Below, one piece after another: positions 1-6,264 of a stretch of 10,396 bases of DNA. The first letter of the stretch is position 1. Each line of letters begins with the position of its first letter. The position numbers and the translations under genes were made by a program. Source of the DNA: an uncultured Duganella sp. (lineage in GTDB: Bacteria; Pseudomonadota; Gammaproteobacteria; Burkholderiales; Burkholderiaceae). The stretch lies in contig CAMLSG010000196.1 of assembly GCA_946482635.1 (NCBI GenBank), positions 1 to 10,396 of the forward strand. Direction: 5' to 3'. The notes under the pieces were generated by a model. The model was given only the letters and a program-made list of their open reading frames with translations. It did no database searches and was not told where the DNA came from.

Positions 1-65
1 GGACGCACAGACCTCGCCGCCGGGCTGGCGTAATCTGGATCAGCTTGGTAAAAGGAGGGGATCGG

Positions 66-290
66 ATGAATGAACTCGTCCCAAACGATCTTGAAGCCGA
101 GTGTACGGCTTGCGTTGATGGCTTTACATATACGGTCGTGGTAGTCCACGATGAGAAAGGGTACAGGGCGCACCTGACATGGCAGGGACGGCAGGAGGAG
201 CAAATCACTCCGCCATTTTCAAATGCCCGCTCCGCCATGATCGAAGGCCATTCCCTGGCCGAAGAACAAATCCTCGCCTGGCGTTGCTGA
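66..290 (+). CDS. Small hypothetical protein, 74 aa
   Basis: I do not recognise this protein. It is a short, probably soluble polypeptide without a signal peptide or membrane segment. The ATG at 66 is preceded by a strong Shine-Dalgarno sequence, AAGGAGGGG (52-60), with a 5-nt gap. That makes it a better start than the in-frame TTG at 45, which would place the ribosome site inside the gene. Residues 13-16 form a CxxC pair (C13, C16) and the protein ends in Trp-Arg-Cys, so metal or thiol chemistry is conceivable but unproven. The central part (about 19-40) alternates hydrophobic and polar residues like a small beta-sheet, and the last third looks helical. Its only same-strand neighbours are unknown sequence upstream and the 89-aa gene downstream. 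The strong ribosome site supports a real gene; the function is unknown. Confidence 0.7.
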   Translation: MNELVPNDLEAECTACVDGFTYTVVVVHDEKGYRAHLTWQGRQEEQITPPFSNARSAMIEGHSLAEEQILAWRC

Positions 291-441
291 AGGATACAAC
301 GCGGGCAGCGGCAAAAACTTGCTGCGGTGCGAGTCGCGTGCTAGAGTGCATGAACCCCGAGCCTTGGCATGCCCCGCCCCGCCAGCCATTGCCCAGTTTT
401 CCGCTGCACCCTGCTCTCGTGCGCCTGTTCAATGAAACTTC

Positions 442-711
442 ATGCGCGCGCCCTCCTTTTCCAACAATGGCCGTTTTGGCAAACAGTTAGTCCTGAACGC
501 CCATTGCATTGACTTCGTCTACGGCGGCGTTTATGCCTGGGCGTACCTTGCCACGGCCGGCGTTCCCGACCGCGACATCATCGTCATCATGCGCACACCG
601 TTTGACCGCTGGGCCGACGCCGCGCCGAATATTGCCGAAGTCGCGCGCCGGGCCATGCAGGCCATGGGAATCCAGCGCCCGTTCGAGGCTTACAACTGTA
701 CAATGACATGA
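442..711 (+). CDS. Small hypothetical protein, 89 aa
   Basis: No family recognised. From about residue 17 onward codon use is strongly G/C-ending and the composition looks like a genuine globular protein: a hydrophobic aromatic stretch around residues 25-37 (FVYGGVYAWAYL), then a short beta-like IIVIM segment near 46-50 and an amphipathic helix rich in Ala and Arg near 60-77. The start is uncertain. The ATG at 442 has no clear Shine-Dalgarno sequence, and the first 15 residues look less coding-like than the rest. Another ATG at 432 lies in a different frame and soon stops, so an upstream frameshift or a different start is possible. The stop (709-711) is 37 bp before the kinase start, on the same strand, and a candidate kinase promoter lies over its last codons. 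Confidence 0.5.
   Translation: MRAPSFSNNGRFGKQLVLNAHCIDFVYGGVYAWAYLATAGVPDRDIIVIMRTPFDRWADAAPNIAEVARRAMQAMGIQRPFEAYNCTMT
699..704 (+). promoter_or_regulatory. Possible -10 box upstream of the hybrid kinase
   Basis: TACAAT matches the sigma-70 -10 consensus at five of six bases and lies about 45 bp upstream of the kinase start. No good -35 hexamer is visible at the usual distance. Two copies of the palindromic hexamer TGTACA (697-702 and 716-721, 19 bp apart) flank the predicted start point and could be an operator. This is a tentative call; transcription could also come through from upstream. Confidence 0.25.
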
Positions 712-748
712 ACAATGTACAACTTGCCCATCTGAAGGAAGATGCCAC

Positions 749-3652
749 TTGGCTCGAATCCGGCAACCAAGACGCCCCACGCTGCGCCGCATGCTGTTCG
801 CACTCGTGCTGGCGTGCACCCTGCCTGCCACCCTCGGCTTCGGCCTCCTGATCCAGCATTTCTATACCCGTGAACGCACACAGGTCGAGCGCGACTCGCT
901 GTTCGTAGTCCGTTCCATGATGCAAGCCGTCGACCGCGACCTCGATCTCGGCATCGTCGCCGCGCGCGCCCTGGCGATGTCGGCAGAACTGGACCAGGGC
1001 GACCTGGCCGGCTTCCATCGCAAGGCCGTCGGCATCGTCAACGCGGGCTTTCCCGGTTCGAATATCGTCCTCAGCACACGCGACTCGGTCCAGTTGCTCA
1101 ACACCTTGCGCCCGTTCGGCGAACCGATTCCCGATCCCGGCAGCCGCGAGCGCATCCAGCGCGTGTTCGAAACGGGACAGGTGGTGGTGTCCGACGTGTT
1201 TATCGGCGGCGTCACCCGCAAGCCTCTGGTAGCGGTCCATGTGCCGGTCATACGGGGCGGCCAGGTCGTCTACTGCCTGTCGGTGGGCTACCAGCCGGCC
1301 TATCTCGGGCGCGTGCTCACGTCGGAAACGCTGCCAAGGGACCGCGTCATCGCCATCTTCGACCGCACAGGAATCATCATCGCCCGCACGCACGAAGCGG
1401 AACGCTTCGTCGGTAAGCCCGGTTCTGCCAGCCTGGTCAAGCGGCTGTCCGAAGTGAATGAAGACGTCTTCGAATCAACCACGCTGGAAGGCATTCCGGT
1501 CTATACGGTGTTCACCCGCTCCGCCCGCACTGGCTGGGCAGTTGCCGTGGGGATCCCGCGCGCCTCCATTCTGCAAGAGCTGCTGGCATCCGTGACCTGG
1601 CTCACCTGGATCGTACTGGTCTTGCTGCTGGCGGGCTTCGGCCTGGCATGGTTCATCAGCGGCCGGATCCGCCAGCTCGAAGGCTTGATTCATGAGCGCA
1701 CCGACCAGCTCGAGGATGCCAATGTGCGCATCAGCACTGTCGTCGACAGTGTCGGCGAGGGCATCATCACCATCAATGAAGAAGGCGAGATTGAAACCTT
1801 CAACCGCGCAGCCAGCCAGATTTTCGGCTATGCGCCGGGAGAAGTCATCGGTACCGGGATCCAGGTCCTGATGCCGGAGTCCATGCGCGCCGCGCACCAG
1901 CAAGGCATGCGCCGCTTCCTGTCGGGCGGCGAGCCGCACGTGATCGGCAAGGGGGCAGTCGAACTGCCGGCCATGCGCAAGGACGGCAGCCAGTTCACCG
2001 TCGAACTGACGATCAGCGCCATTAGCGACGAAGGCAAATACCGCTTTGTCGGCGTCCTGCGCGACGTGACCGAACTGAAAAAATCGCAGGTCGCCTTGCG
2101 CCAGGCCGTCAAGGAAGCCCAGGCAGCCAATGCCGCAAAGAGCGCCTTCCTCGCGAACATGAGCCACGAGCTGCGCACGCCGATGAACGCGGTACTGGGC
2201 ATGGCCCACCTGATGACCACCACGCCGCTGTCGCTGGAGCAGCGGCGCTACCTGACCATGCTGCGCACCTCGGGACAGTCCCTGCTGGCACTGCTGAACG
2301 ACATCCTCGACTTCTCCAAGATCGAAGCGGGCAAGATCCAGCTTAACGCCACGCGTTTCGAGCTCGACGCGGTACTGCATTCCGTATCCACCATCATGAG
2401 CGTGAACGCCGGCGAGAAGGAACTGGAACTGGCCATCGGCGTGGAACCGGACGTTCCGCGCATGCTGGTCGGCGATCCGCTGCGCCTGCAGCAAATCCTG
2501 GTCAACCTTACCAGCAACGCCATCAAGTTCACGGCACGCGGTGAAGTCAGCCTCAAGGTCGAATGCGCCGAATGCACCGAGCAGCGCAGCGTCATGCGTT
2601 TTATCGTGCGCGACACCGGCATCGGCATCTCGCAGGAACAGAAGGCCAACCTGTTTGCGCCTTTTGCCCAGGCCGACGAATCGGTCACCCGCAAGTTCGG
2701 AGGCACCGGACTGGGACTGGTGATCTGCCAGCGCCTGGTAGAACTGCAGGGCGGCAGCATCGAGCTTGATAGCAGCCCGGGAGAAGGCAGCACCTTCACC
2801 GTTACCCTGCCCTTCGGCACCGTCCCATCAGGGCAGCAGCAAGCCTCTACCGGGGCCGGTTCGCGCCCCTTGCGCGTCCTGGTGGTGGACGACCACTTCA
2901 CCAGCCGCGTCTACCTTTCCAAGACGCTGCAAGCCTGGGGCTGGGGCGTCGACGTGGCATCCTCCAGCGCCGAAGCGCAAAGGATGCTGGACCTGGCCCG
3001 CCAGCGCGAGCTGCCCTACGACGTGATACTCGCCGACTGGAGCATGCCGACCGAGGACCAGCACTATATCGACTCGCTGCGCCATGCCGAAGCACCCGGG
3101 GTGCCGGTCATACTGATGGTAAGCGCCTATGAGCGCAGCAAGATGCTGGAAGAGGACGCCGATCGCGAAGGCCTGGTCACCAAGCCGATCACCGCCTCCA
3201 CCCTTTTCGATACGGTGCACGAAGTACTGGATAAAGCCGACACCAGCGAGCCGCCGGCGGACGACCCGCCCGCCCAGCGCCTCAACGGCCACCTGCTGCT
3301 GGTGGAAGACAATGCGATGAACCAGCTGGTCGCCGTCGGCATCCTGGAGCGCGCCGGCGCAACCATCGAGGTAGCCAACAATGGCGAAGAAGCCGTGCGC
3401 AAGCTGCGCGCCGCGCCGGATGCCTACCGCCTGGTCCTGATGGACGTGCAAATGCCGGTCATGGACGGCTACACGGCCACCCGCATCATCCGCCAGGAGC
3501 TGGGCCTGAAGCTGCCCATCGTGGCGATGACCGCCGGCGTCATGGAGTCCGAGCGCGCCGATTGCCTGGCGGCCGGGATGGACGATTTCATTCCCAAGCC
3601 GCTCGACATCGACGAGATGATGCAGACGCTGGAGCGCTTCCTGCCGCCTTAA
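749..3652 (+). CDS. Membrane hybrid sensor histidine kinase (Cache-like sensor, PAS, HisKA, HATPase_c, two REC)
   Basis: A 967-residue BarA-type hybrid kinase of the inner membrane. TM1 is at about 13-36. A periplasmic region of about 240 residues resembles a double Cache sensor and is closed by TM2 at about 277-305. A PAS domain (about 330-442) follows. The HisKA motif SHELRTPMN has the phosphorylated His at 473. The ATPase domain shows N590 in the N box, DTGIGI from 622 and GTGLGL from 652. REC1 has D714/D715, acceptor D763 and K812; REC2 has E853/D854, acceptor D899 (MDVQMPVMDG) and K950. No HPt domain follows, so onward phosphotransfer needs a partner encoded elsewhere. The start is TTG at 749, with GAAGGA (734-739) nine bases upstream; the next ATG (791) would cut into TM1. 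No response regulator is adjacent. The ligand and output are unknown. Confidence 0.95.
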   Translation: MARIRQPRRPTLRRMLFALVLACTLPATLGFGLLIQHFYTRERTQVERDSLFVVRSMMQAVDRDLDLGIVAARALAMSAELDQGDLAGFHRKAVGIVNAGFPGSNIVLSTRDSVQLLNTLRPFGEPIPDPGSRERIQRVFETGQVVVSDVFIGGVTRKPLVAVHVPVIRGGQVVYCLSVGYQPAYLGRVLTSETLPRDRVIAIFDRTGIIIARTHEAERFVGKPGSASLVKRLSEVNEDVFESTTLEGIPVYTVFTRSARTGWAVAVGIPRASILQELLASVTWLTWIVLVLLLAGFGLAWFISGRIRQLEGLIHERTDQLEDANVRISTVVDSVGEGIITINEEGEIETFNRAASQIFGYAPGEVIGTGIQVLMPESMRAAHQQGMRRFLSGGEPHVIGKGAVELPAMRKDGSQFTVELTISAISDEGKYRFVGVLRDVTELKKSQVALRQAVKEAQAANAAKSAFLANMSHELRTPMNAVLGMAHLMTTTPLSLEQRRYLTMLRTSGQSLLALLNDILDFSKIEAGKIQLNATRFELDAVLHSVSTIMSVNAGEKELELAIGVEPDVPRMLVGDPLRLQQILVNLTSNAIKFTARGEVSLKVECAECTEQRSVMRFIVRDTGIGISQEQKANLFAPFAQADESVTRKFGGTGLGLVICQRLVELQGGSIELDSSPGEGSTFTVTLPFGTVPSGQQQASTGAGSRPLRVLVVDDHFTSRVYLSKTLQAWGWGVDVASSSAEAQRMLDLARQRELPYDVILADWSMPTEDQHYIDSLRHAEAPGVPVILMVSAYERSKMLEEDADREGLVTKPITASTLFDTVHEVLDKADTSEPPADDPPAQRLNGHLLLVEDNAMNQLVAVGILERAGATIEVANNGEEAVRKLRAAPDAYRLVLMDVQMPVMDGYTATRIIRQELGLKLPIVAMTAGVMESERADCLAAGMDDFIPKPLDIDEMMQTLERFLPP

Positions 3653-4164
3653 ACCCTGACGGTGCCGCGGAAGCCGCGCGCCGCGTAATACGAGTCGGCG
3701 CCGTTGTGGTACAGGAAGACGTGACCGTAACGGCGGTCGCAGAACAAGGCGCCGCCCTGCTTGCGTATTTCGGCCGGCGTCTGCACCCAGCTCGAAGTCT
3801 TGCGGTCAAATTCACCCAGCGTTTGCAGAAAGCGGTACTCTTCTTCCGTGAGCAGGCTGATGCCGATCGCCTTCGCCATTTCCAGCGCACTGCCCGCCGG
3901 CTTGTTCTCCTTGCGCGCATCCAGCGCGGCCCGGTCGAAACACAGGCTGCGCCGGCCCGCTGGGCTCTCGGGCGAACAATCGCAGAACACCACCTCGCCA
4001 GTCGACGGATCCACGCCGACAACATCCGGTTCGCCACCGGTACGCTCCATTTCAGCCAGCACTTTCAACTTGCTCTCATTGAGCCGTGCACGAACTGATT
4101 CCCAAGCGAGGCCAGCGTGGCGCTGCGGATTCTTGCTGAACCGTTCCTCAAGGATTGCAATCAT
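3649..4164 (-). CDS. DUF4256 family protein
   Basis: A 171-residue soluble protein that I recognise as a DUF4256 member, a family with no established biochemical function. Recognisable parts are the N-terminal helix with ERFSKNPQRH, the middle segment GEPDVVGVDPSTGEVVFCDC, the KAIGISLLTEEEYRFLQ segment, and the C-terminal block with GGALFCDRRYGHVFLYHNGA and YYAARGFRG. It has no signal peptide or membrane segment and is close to the usual family length, so it appears intact. The ATG at 4164 has a strong ribosome site, GGGGGAGG (4177-4170), five bases away. The stop codon shares the bases TTAA (3649-3652) with the convergent kinase stop, so no terminator fits between them. It lies 104 bp downstream of the HxlR gene on the same strand and could be co-transcribed or have its own promoter. 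Confidence 0.85.
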   Translation of the reverse strand: MIAILEERFSKNPQRHAGLAWESVRARLNESKLKVLAEMERTGGEPDVVGVDPSTGEVVFCDCSPESPAGRRSLCFDRAALDARKENKPAGSALEMAKAIGISLLTEEEYRFLQTLGEFDRKTSSWVQTPAEIRKQGGALFCDRRYGHVFLYHNGADSYYAARGFRGTVRV

Positions 4165-4214
4165 TCAGGCCTCCCCCTTCAACCGTGCGTATGATCCAAG
4201 CCCATATACTAAAG

Positions 4215-4229
4215 CCATCGATTCGATGG
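4215..4229. promoter_or_regulatory. Perfect 15-bp palindrome upstream of the DUF4256 gene
   Basis: CCATCGA and TCGATGG form 7-bp arms around a single T, too close together to fold as a hairpin but suitable for a dimeric DNA-binding protein. It lies 51 bp upstream of the DUF4256 start and 40 bp after the HxlR stop. Just beside it, 4205-4214 reads TATACTAAAG, which matches eight of ten bases of TATACTTTAG in the HxlR/SDR control region. Function is inferred from position only. Confidence 0.3.
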
Positions 4230-4268
4230 AGGCGCACACGCATGGCCGCACTTCGCCATCCACCCTGA

Positions 4269-4703
4269 TTAACGACGGCGATAGACCACTCCACTCGCCG
4301 GCTCCAGTTGCGTCGCAGGTGTCGCATCGAAACGTTCATGCGCATCGACAATCGCCTCCTTGTGTGCATCAGCCCAATGGACCAGCGCCATGACAGGCTC
4401 CAGCAAAGTGAGTCCCATCTGCGTCAACTCATAATCGACGCGCGGCGGCACCGAAGGGTAGACCGTGCGCGTTACCAGGCCATCACGTTCGAGTCCACGC
4501 AACGTCAGGGTCAGCATGCGCTGTGAAATCCCCTCTATCAAACGTTTCAACTCACTGAAGCGCAAGGGACCATTTTTCAGCATGGCGATGATGTACAGGC
4601 TCCATTTGTCGCCGATCCGGTCGAGGATTTCGCGCGTGGCGCGACAACCGGGATCGTCAGGTCCAGGCCGGCAATCGATTACTTCCTTGTGCTTTGGTGA
4701 CAT
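4269..4703 (-). CDS. HxlR-family winged helix-turn-helix transcriptional regulator
   Basis: A 144-residue regulator of the HxlR/YodB type, which binds DNA as a dimer and often responds to quinones, aldehydes or oxidants. Family hallmarks are the segment RIGDKWSLYIIAMLKNGP, then RFSELKRLIEGISQRMLT in the recognition-helix region, LRGLERDGLVTR, and the wing YPSVPPRVDYELT. I chose the ATG at 4703 because it has AGAAGG seven bases upstream; the in-frame ATG at 4727 adds eight residues but has no ribosome site. Counted from 4703, Cys11 and Cys20 lie just before the DNA-binding domain, the region where redox-sensing cysteines are found in YodB-like members. It diverges from the SDR-DsbA pair, with a clear dyad between them, so it probably controls that pair and itself. 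Confidence 0.92.
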   Translation of the reverse strand: MSPKHKEVIDCRPGPDDPGCRATREILDRIGDKWSLYIIAMLKNGPLRFSELKRLIEGISQRMLTLTLRGLERDGLVTRTVYPSVPPRVDYELTQMGLTLLEPVMALVHWADAHKEAIVDAHERFDATPATQLEPASGVVYRRR

Positions 4704-4737
4704 GGGTGTGCCTTCTTGTGAAGCCATTTAGTGGCCC

Positions 4738-4798
4738 ATACAATCATTCGTATACTTTAGTAACCAAGTTCCCAAAGGTTACTTTGTATGCATTGTAT
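4738..4798. promoter_or_regulatory. Nested dyad, probable HxlR operator for the divergent promoters
   Basis: The space between the HxlR and SDR starts is AT-rich compared with its surroundings and holds two inverted repeats. The inner one is AGTAACC (4759-4765) and GGTTACT (4777-4783) with an 11-bp spacer. The outer one is ATACAAT (4738-4744) and ATTGTAT (4792-4798). Their centres differ by only about 3 bp. In addition TACTTTAGTA (4753-4762) and TACTTTGTA (4780-4788) are near-repeats. TACT/AGTA half-sites are known for YodB-like HxlR proteins. The position suggests control of both the regulator and the SDR-DsbA operon. I could not place convincing -35/-10 pairs within it. Confidence 0.6.
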
Positions 4799-4827
4799 CC
4801 CATCCAGATCACCGAACGGAGCAAGTC

Positions 4828-5553
4828 ATGAATGACAAAAAAACCATCGCCATCTTTGGGGCCGGCACCGGCCTGGGCACCTCTCTGGCCAAACGTTTCG
4901 GGCGCGAGGGCTATCGCGTTGCACTGGTCGCCCGCCGCGCCGGAGCGCTGGAAGAACTGGTGGCGCAACTCGTCCGCGAAGGCGTTGAAGCCCAGGCTTT
5001 CGCCAGCGACCTCACGGAAATCGCCGGCATTCCGGGCCTGGTACGCTCAATTGAAGAGCGCCTTGGTCCAATCGGCGCGGCGGTATATGCGCCGGTCTCC
5101 TCGCACATCGGCTTCGTGCCTGCCATTGATCTCGATGCCGCAAAGCTCGCCGCAATGGCCGATATACTGATGTATTCGCCGGTCGAAGTGTCGAAAGCTG
5201 TCCTGCCGGGCATGCTGGCACGCGGCAGCGGCAGCATCTTCCTGGTCGGGGGCTTGACAGCCCTTGCGACGACTCCGGGAATGAGCGGCGTTGGGCCGCT
5301 GATGGCTGCCACGCGCAATTATGCGCTCACGCTCAACGCCGAACTGGCCGACAAAGGTGTCTACGCCGGCACGGTCAGCATCGGCGCGATGATCAGCCGT
5401 TCCGCCGGCATGCGTCTCTTGACCGAAAGCGGCGCGTCGCTCGATCCTCGCTTTCCGGTAATCGACCCGGACGACATCGCCGAAGAGATCTGGACGCGCG
5501 CGACGAGGCGCGACAAGGCCGAGACGATCCTCCCACCACTGCAGGCTGCGTGA
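4828..5553 (+). CDS. Atypical short-chain dehydrogenase/reductase-fold protein
   Basis: A 241-residue SDR-family protein, near the usual length, predicted cytoplasmic. The N-terminal Rossmann fold is clear: IFGAGTGLG at 9-17 gives the TGxxxGxG-type nucleotide-binding loop, followed by the basic ARR at 35-37, which would suit NADP(H), and D61 of the usual adenine-pocket Asp. The catalytic part is degenerate. The NNAG segment is replaced by YAP near 87-89, the active-site Ser position near 142 is Gly in LVGGLTA, and the YxxxK position reads VGPLM at 155-159. It may bind the cofactor without classic SDR catalysis, or use other residues. The ribosome site GGAG (4818-4821) lies six bases before the ATG. 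It is first in a two-gene operon with the DsbA-like gene, 4 bp apart, and diverges from the HxlR regulator. Confidence 0.88.
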   Translation: MNDKKTIAIFGAGTGLGTSLAKRFGREGYRVALVARRAGALEELVAQLVREGVEAQAFASDLTEIAGIPGLVRSIEERLGPIGAAVYAPVSSHIGFVPAIDLDAAKLAAMADILMYSPVEVSKAVLPGMLARGSGSIFLVGGLTALATTPGMSGVGPLMAATRNYALTLNAELADKGVYAGTVSIGAMISRSAGMRLLTESGASLDPRFPVIDPDDIAEEIWTRATRRDKAETILPPLQAA

Positions 5554-5557
5554 CGCC

Positions 5558-6190
5558 ATGCTGCGCATCGACCTTTATACCGAACTGACCTGCCCTTGGT
5601 GCCTGGTTGGCATGCATCGGCTGGACAAGGTGCTGGCGCAGCGCTTCCCCGGCCTCGCAGTCGAGATTCACCACCATCCTGTCTTGTTGATGCCAGAGGC
5701 GCCGGCCACTGGCCTTTACATTCCTGACTTGCTTCGCTCACGCTATGGCATTGCCGATCCGAAGCTCGCGTTTGCACGGCCGGAAGCAGAAGCGCGCGCT
5801 TCAGGACTAGCGCTCGACCTTGGAAAGCAGTTATGGGCCTATCCCACCCAGGCCGCGCACGCCCTGGTGCTGGCAGCCGACCGAGGCACGCAGCACAGGT
5901 TGGCGGTGGCAATCGCCAGGGCCAACTTCCTCGATGGGCGCAACATCGCCGACGCGGGTGTCCTTGCCAATATCGCCAGCGCGCATGGCTTTACCGGTGA
6001 GGAGGCGCTCGGCATCATGCGGGACCCGGACTGGAAAGCAAGCGTGGAAAGGGAGGCCGGCAAGTCCGTGGCGGCGGGCATCCGGTCCGTGCCGCATTTC
6101 GTCTTCGATGGCAACACCGTCTTGAGCGGTGGCCGCAGTGAAGACGAAATCACGGCATGCATCACTGAAAGGAATATCAATATTTCATGA
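5558..6190 (+). CDS. DsbA-family (FrnE-like) thiol oxidoreductase
   Basis: A 210-residue DsbA-fold protein of the FrnE / 2-hydroxychromene-2-carboxylate isomerase-related group. The redox motif CPWC is at 12-15 straight after the first beta strand, a helical insertion fills about 50-165, and the conserved cis-Pro loop is SVPHF with Pro179, followed by FVFDGNTVLSGG. There is no signal peptide, so unlike classical DsbA it should act in the cytoplasm, as a disulfide oxidoreductase, isomerase or glutathione-dependent enzyme. The length fits the family. The ATG is 4 bp after the SDR stop and has only a weak ribosome site, so translation is probably coupled to the SDR. Both genes share the HxlR-type control region. 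The physiological substrate cannot be read from the sequence. Confidence 0.9.
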   Translation: MLRIDLYTELTCPWCLVGMHRLDKVLAQRFPGLAVEIHHHPVLLMPEAPATGLYIPDLLRSRYGIADPKLAFARPEAEARASGLALDLGKQLWAYPTQAAHALVLAADRGTQHRLAVAIARANFLDGRNIADAGVLANIASAHGFTGEEALGIMRDPDWKASVEREAGKSVAAGIRSVPHFVFDGNTVLSGGRSEDEITACITERNINIS

Positions 6191-6264
6191 AAGGCGCCTG
6201 AATCTGCATACCTGCCTGTGAGACCCTGGGACTAGCATAGAGCTTTACCTTCACGATCCAAGAA

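Noticed and set aside
45..65. TTG start adding seven residues to the first small protein
   Set aside because: It puts the strong AAGGAGGGG ribosome site inside the coding sequence; the ATG at 66 is correctly spaced from it.
1..73. Possible 3' end of an upstream gene (a frame open from base 2 to the TGA at 71-73, another ending at TAA 31-33)
   Set aside because: The visible parts are at most 23 codons and do not resemble a known protein, so no choice between the frames is possible.
179..490. 103-codon plus-strand open frame
   Set aside because: It overlaps the better-supported 74-aa gene, has no ribosome site and a Pro/Arg-rich composition typical of a shadow frame.
587..1393. Long minus-strand frames opposite the kinase gene (also 1475-2494 and 2248-3451)
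   Set aside because: They are antisense shadows caused by GC-rich codon bias; the kinase frame has unmistakable domain motifs throughout.
4704..4727. Longer HxlR start at 4727
   Set aside because: No Shine-Dalgarno sequence precedes it, whereas the ATG at 4703 has AGAAGG; the longer form remains possible.
6192..6199. AGGCGCCT palindrome after the DsbA gene
   Set aside because: Eight bases with no loop and no U-run; it cannot form a terminator and is expected by chance in GC-rich DNA.
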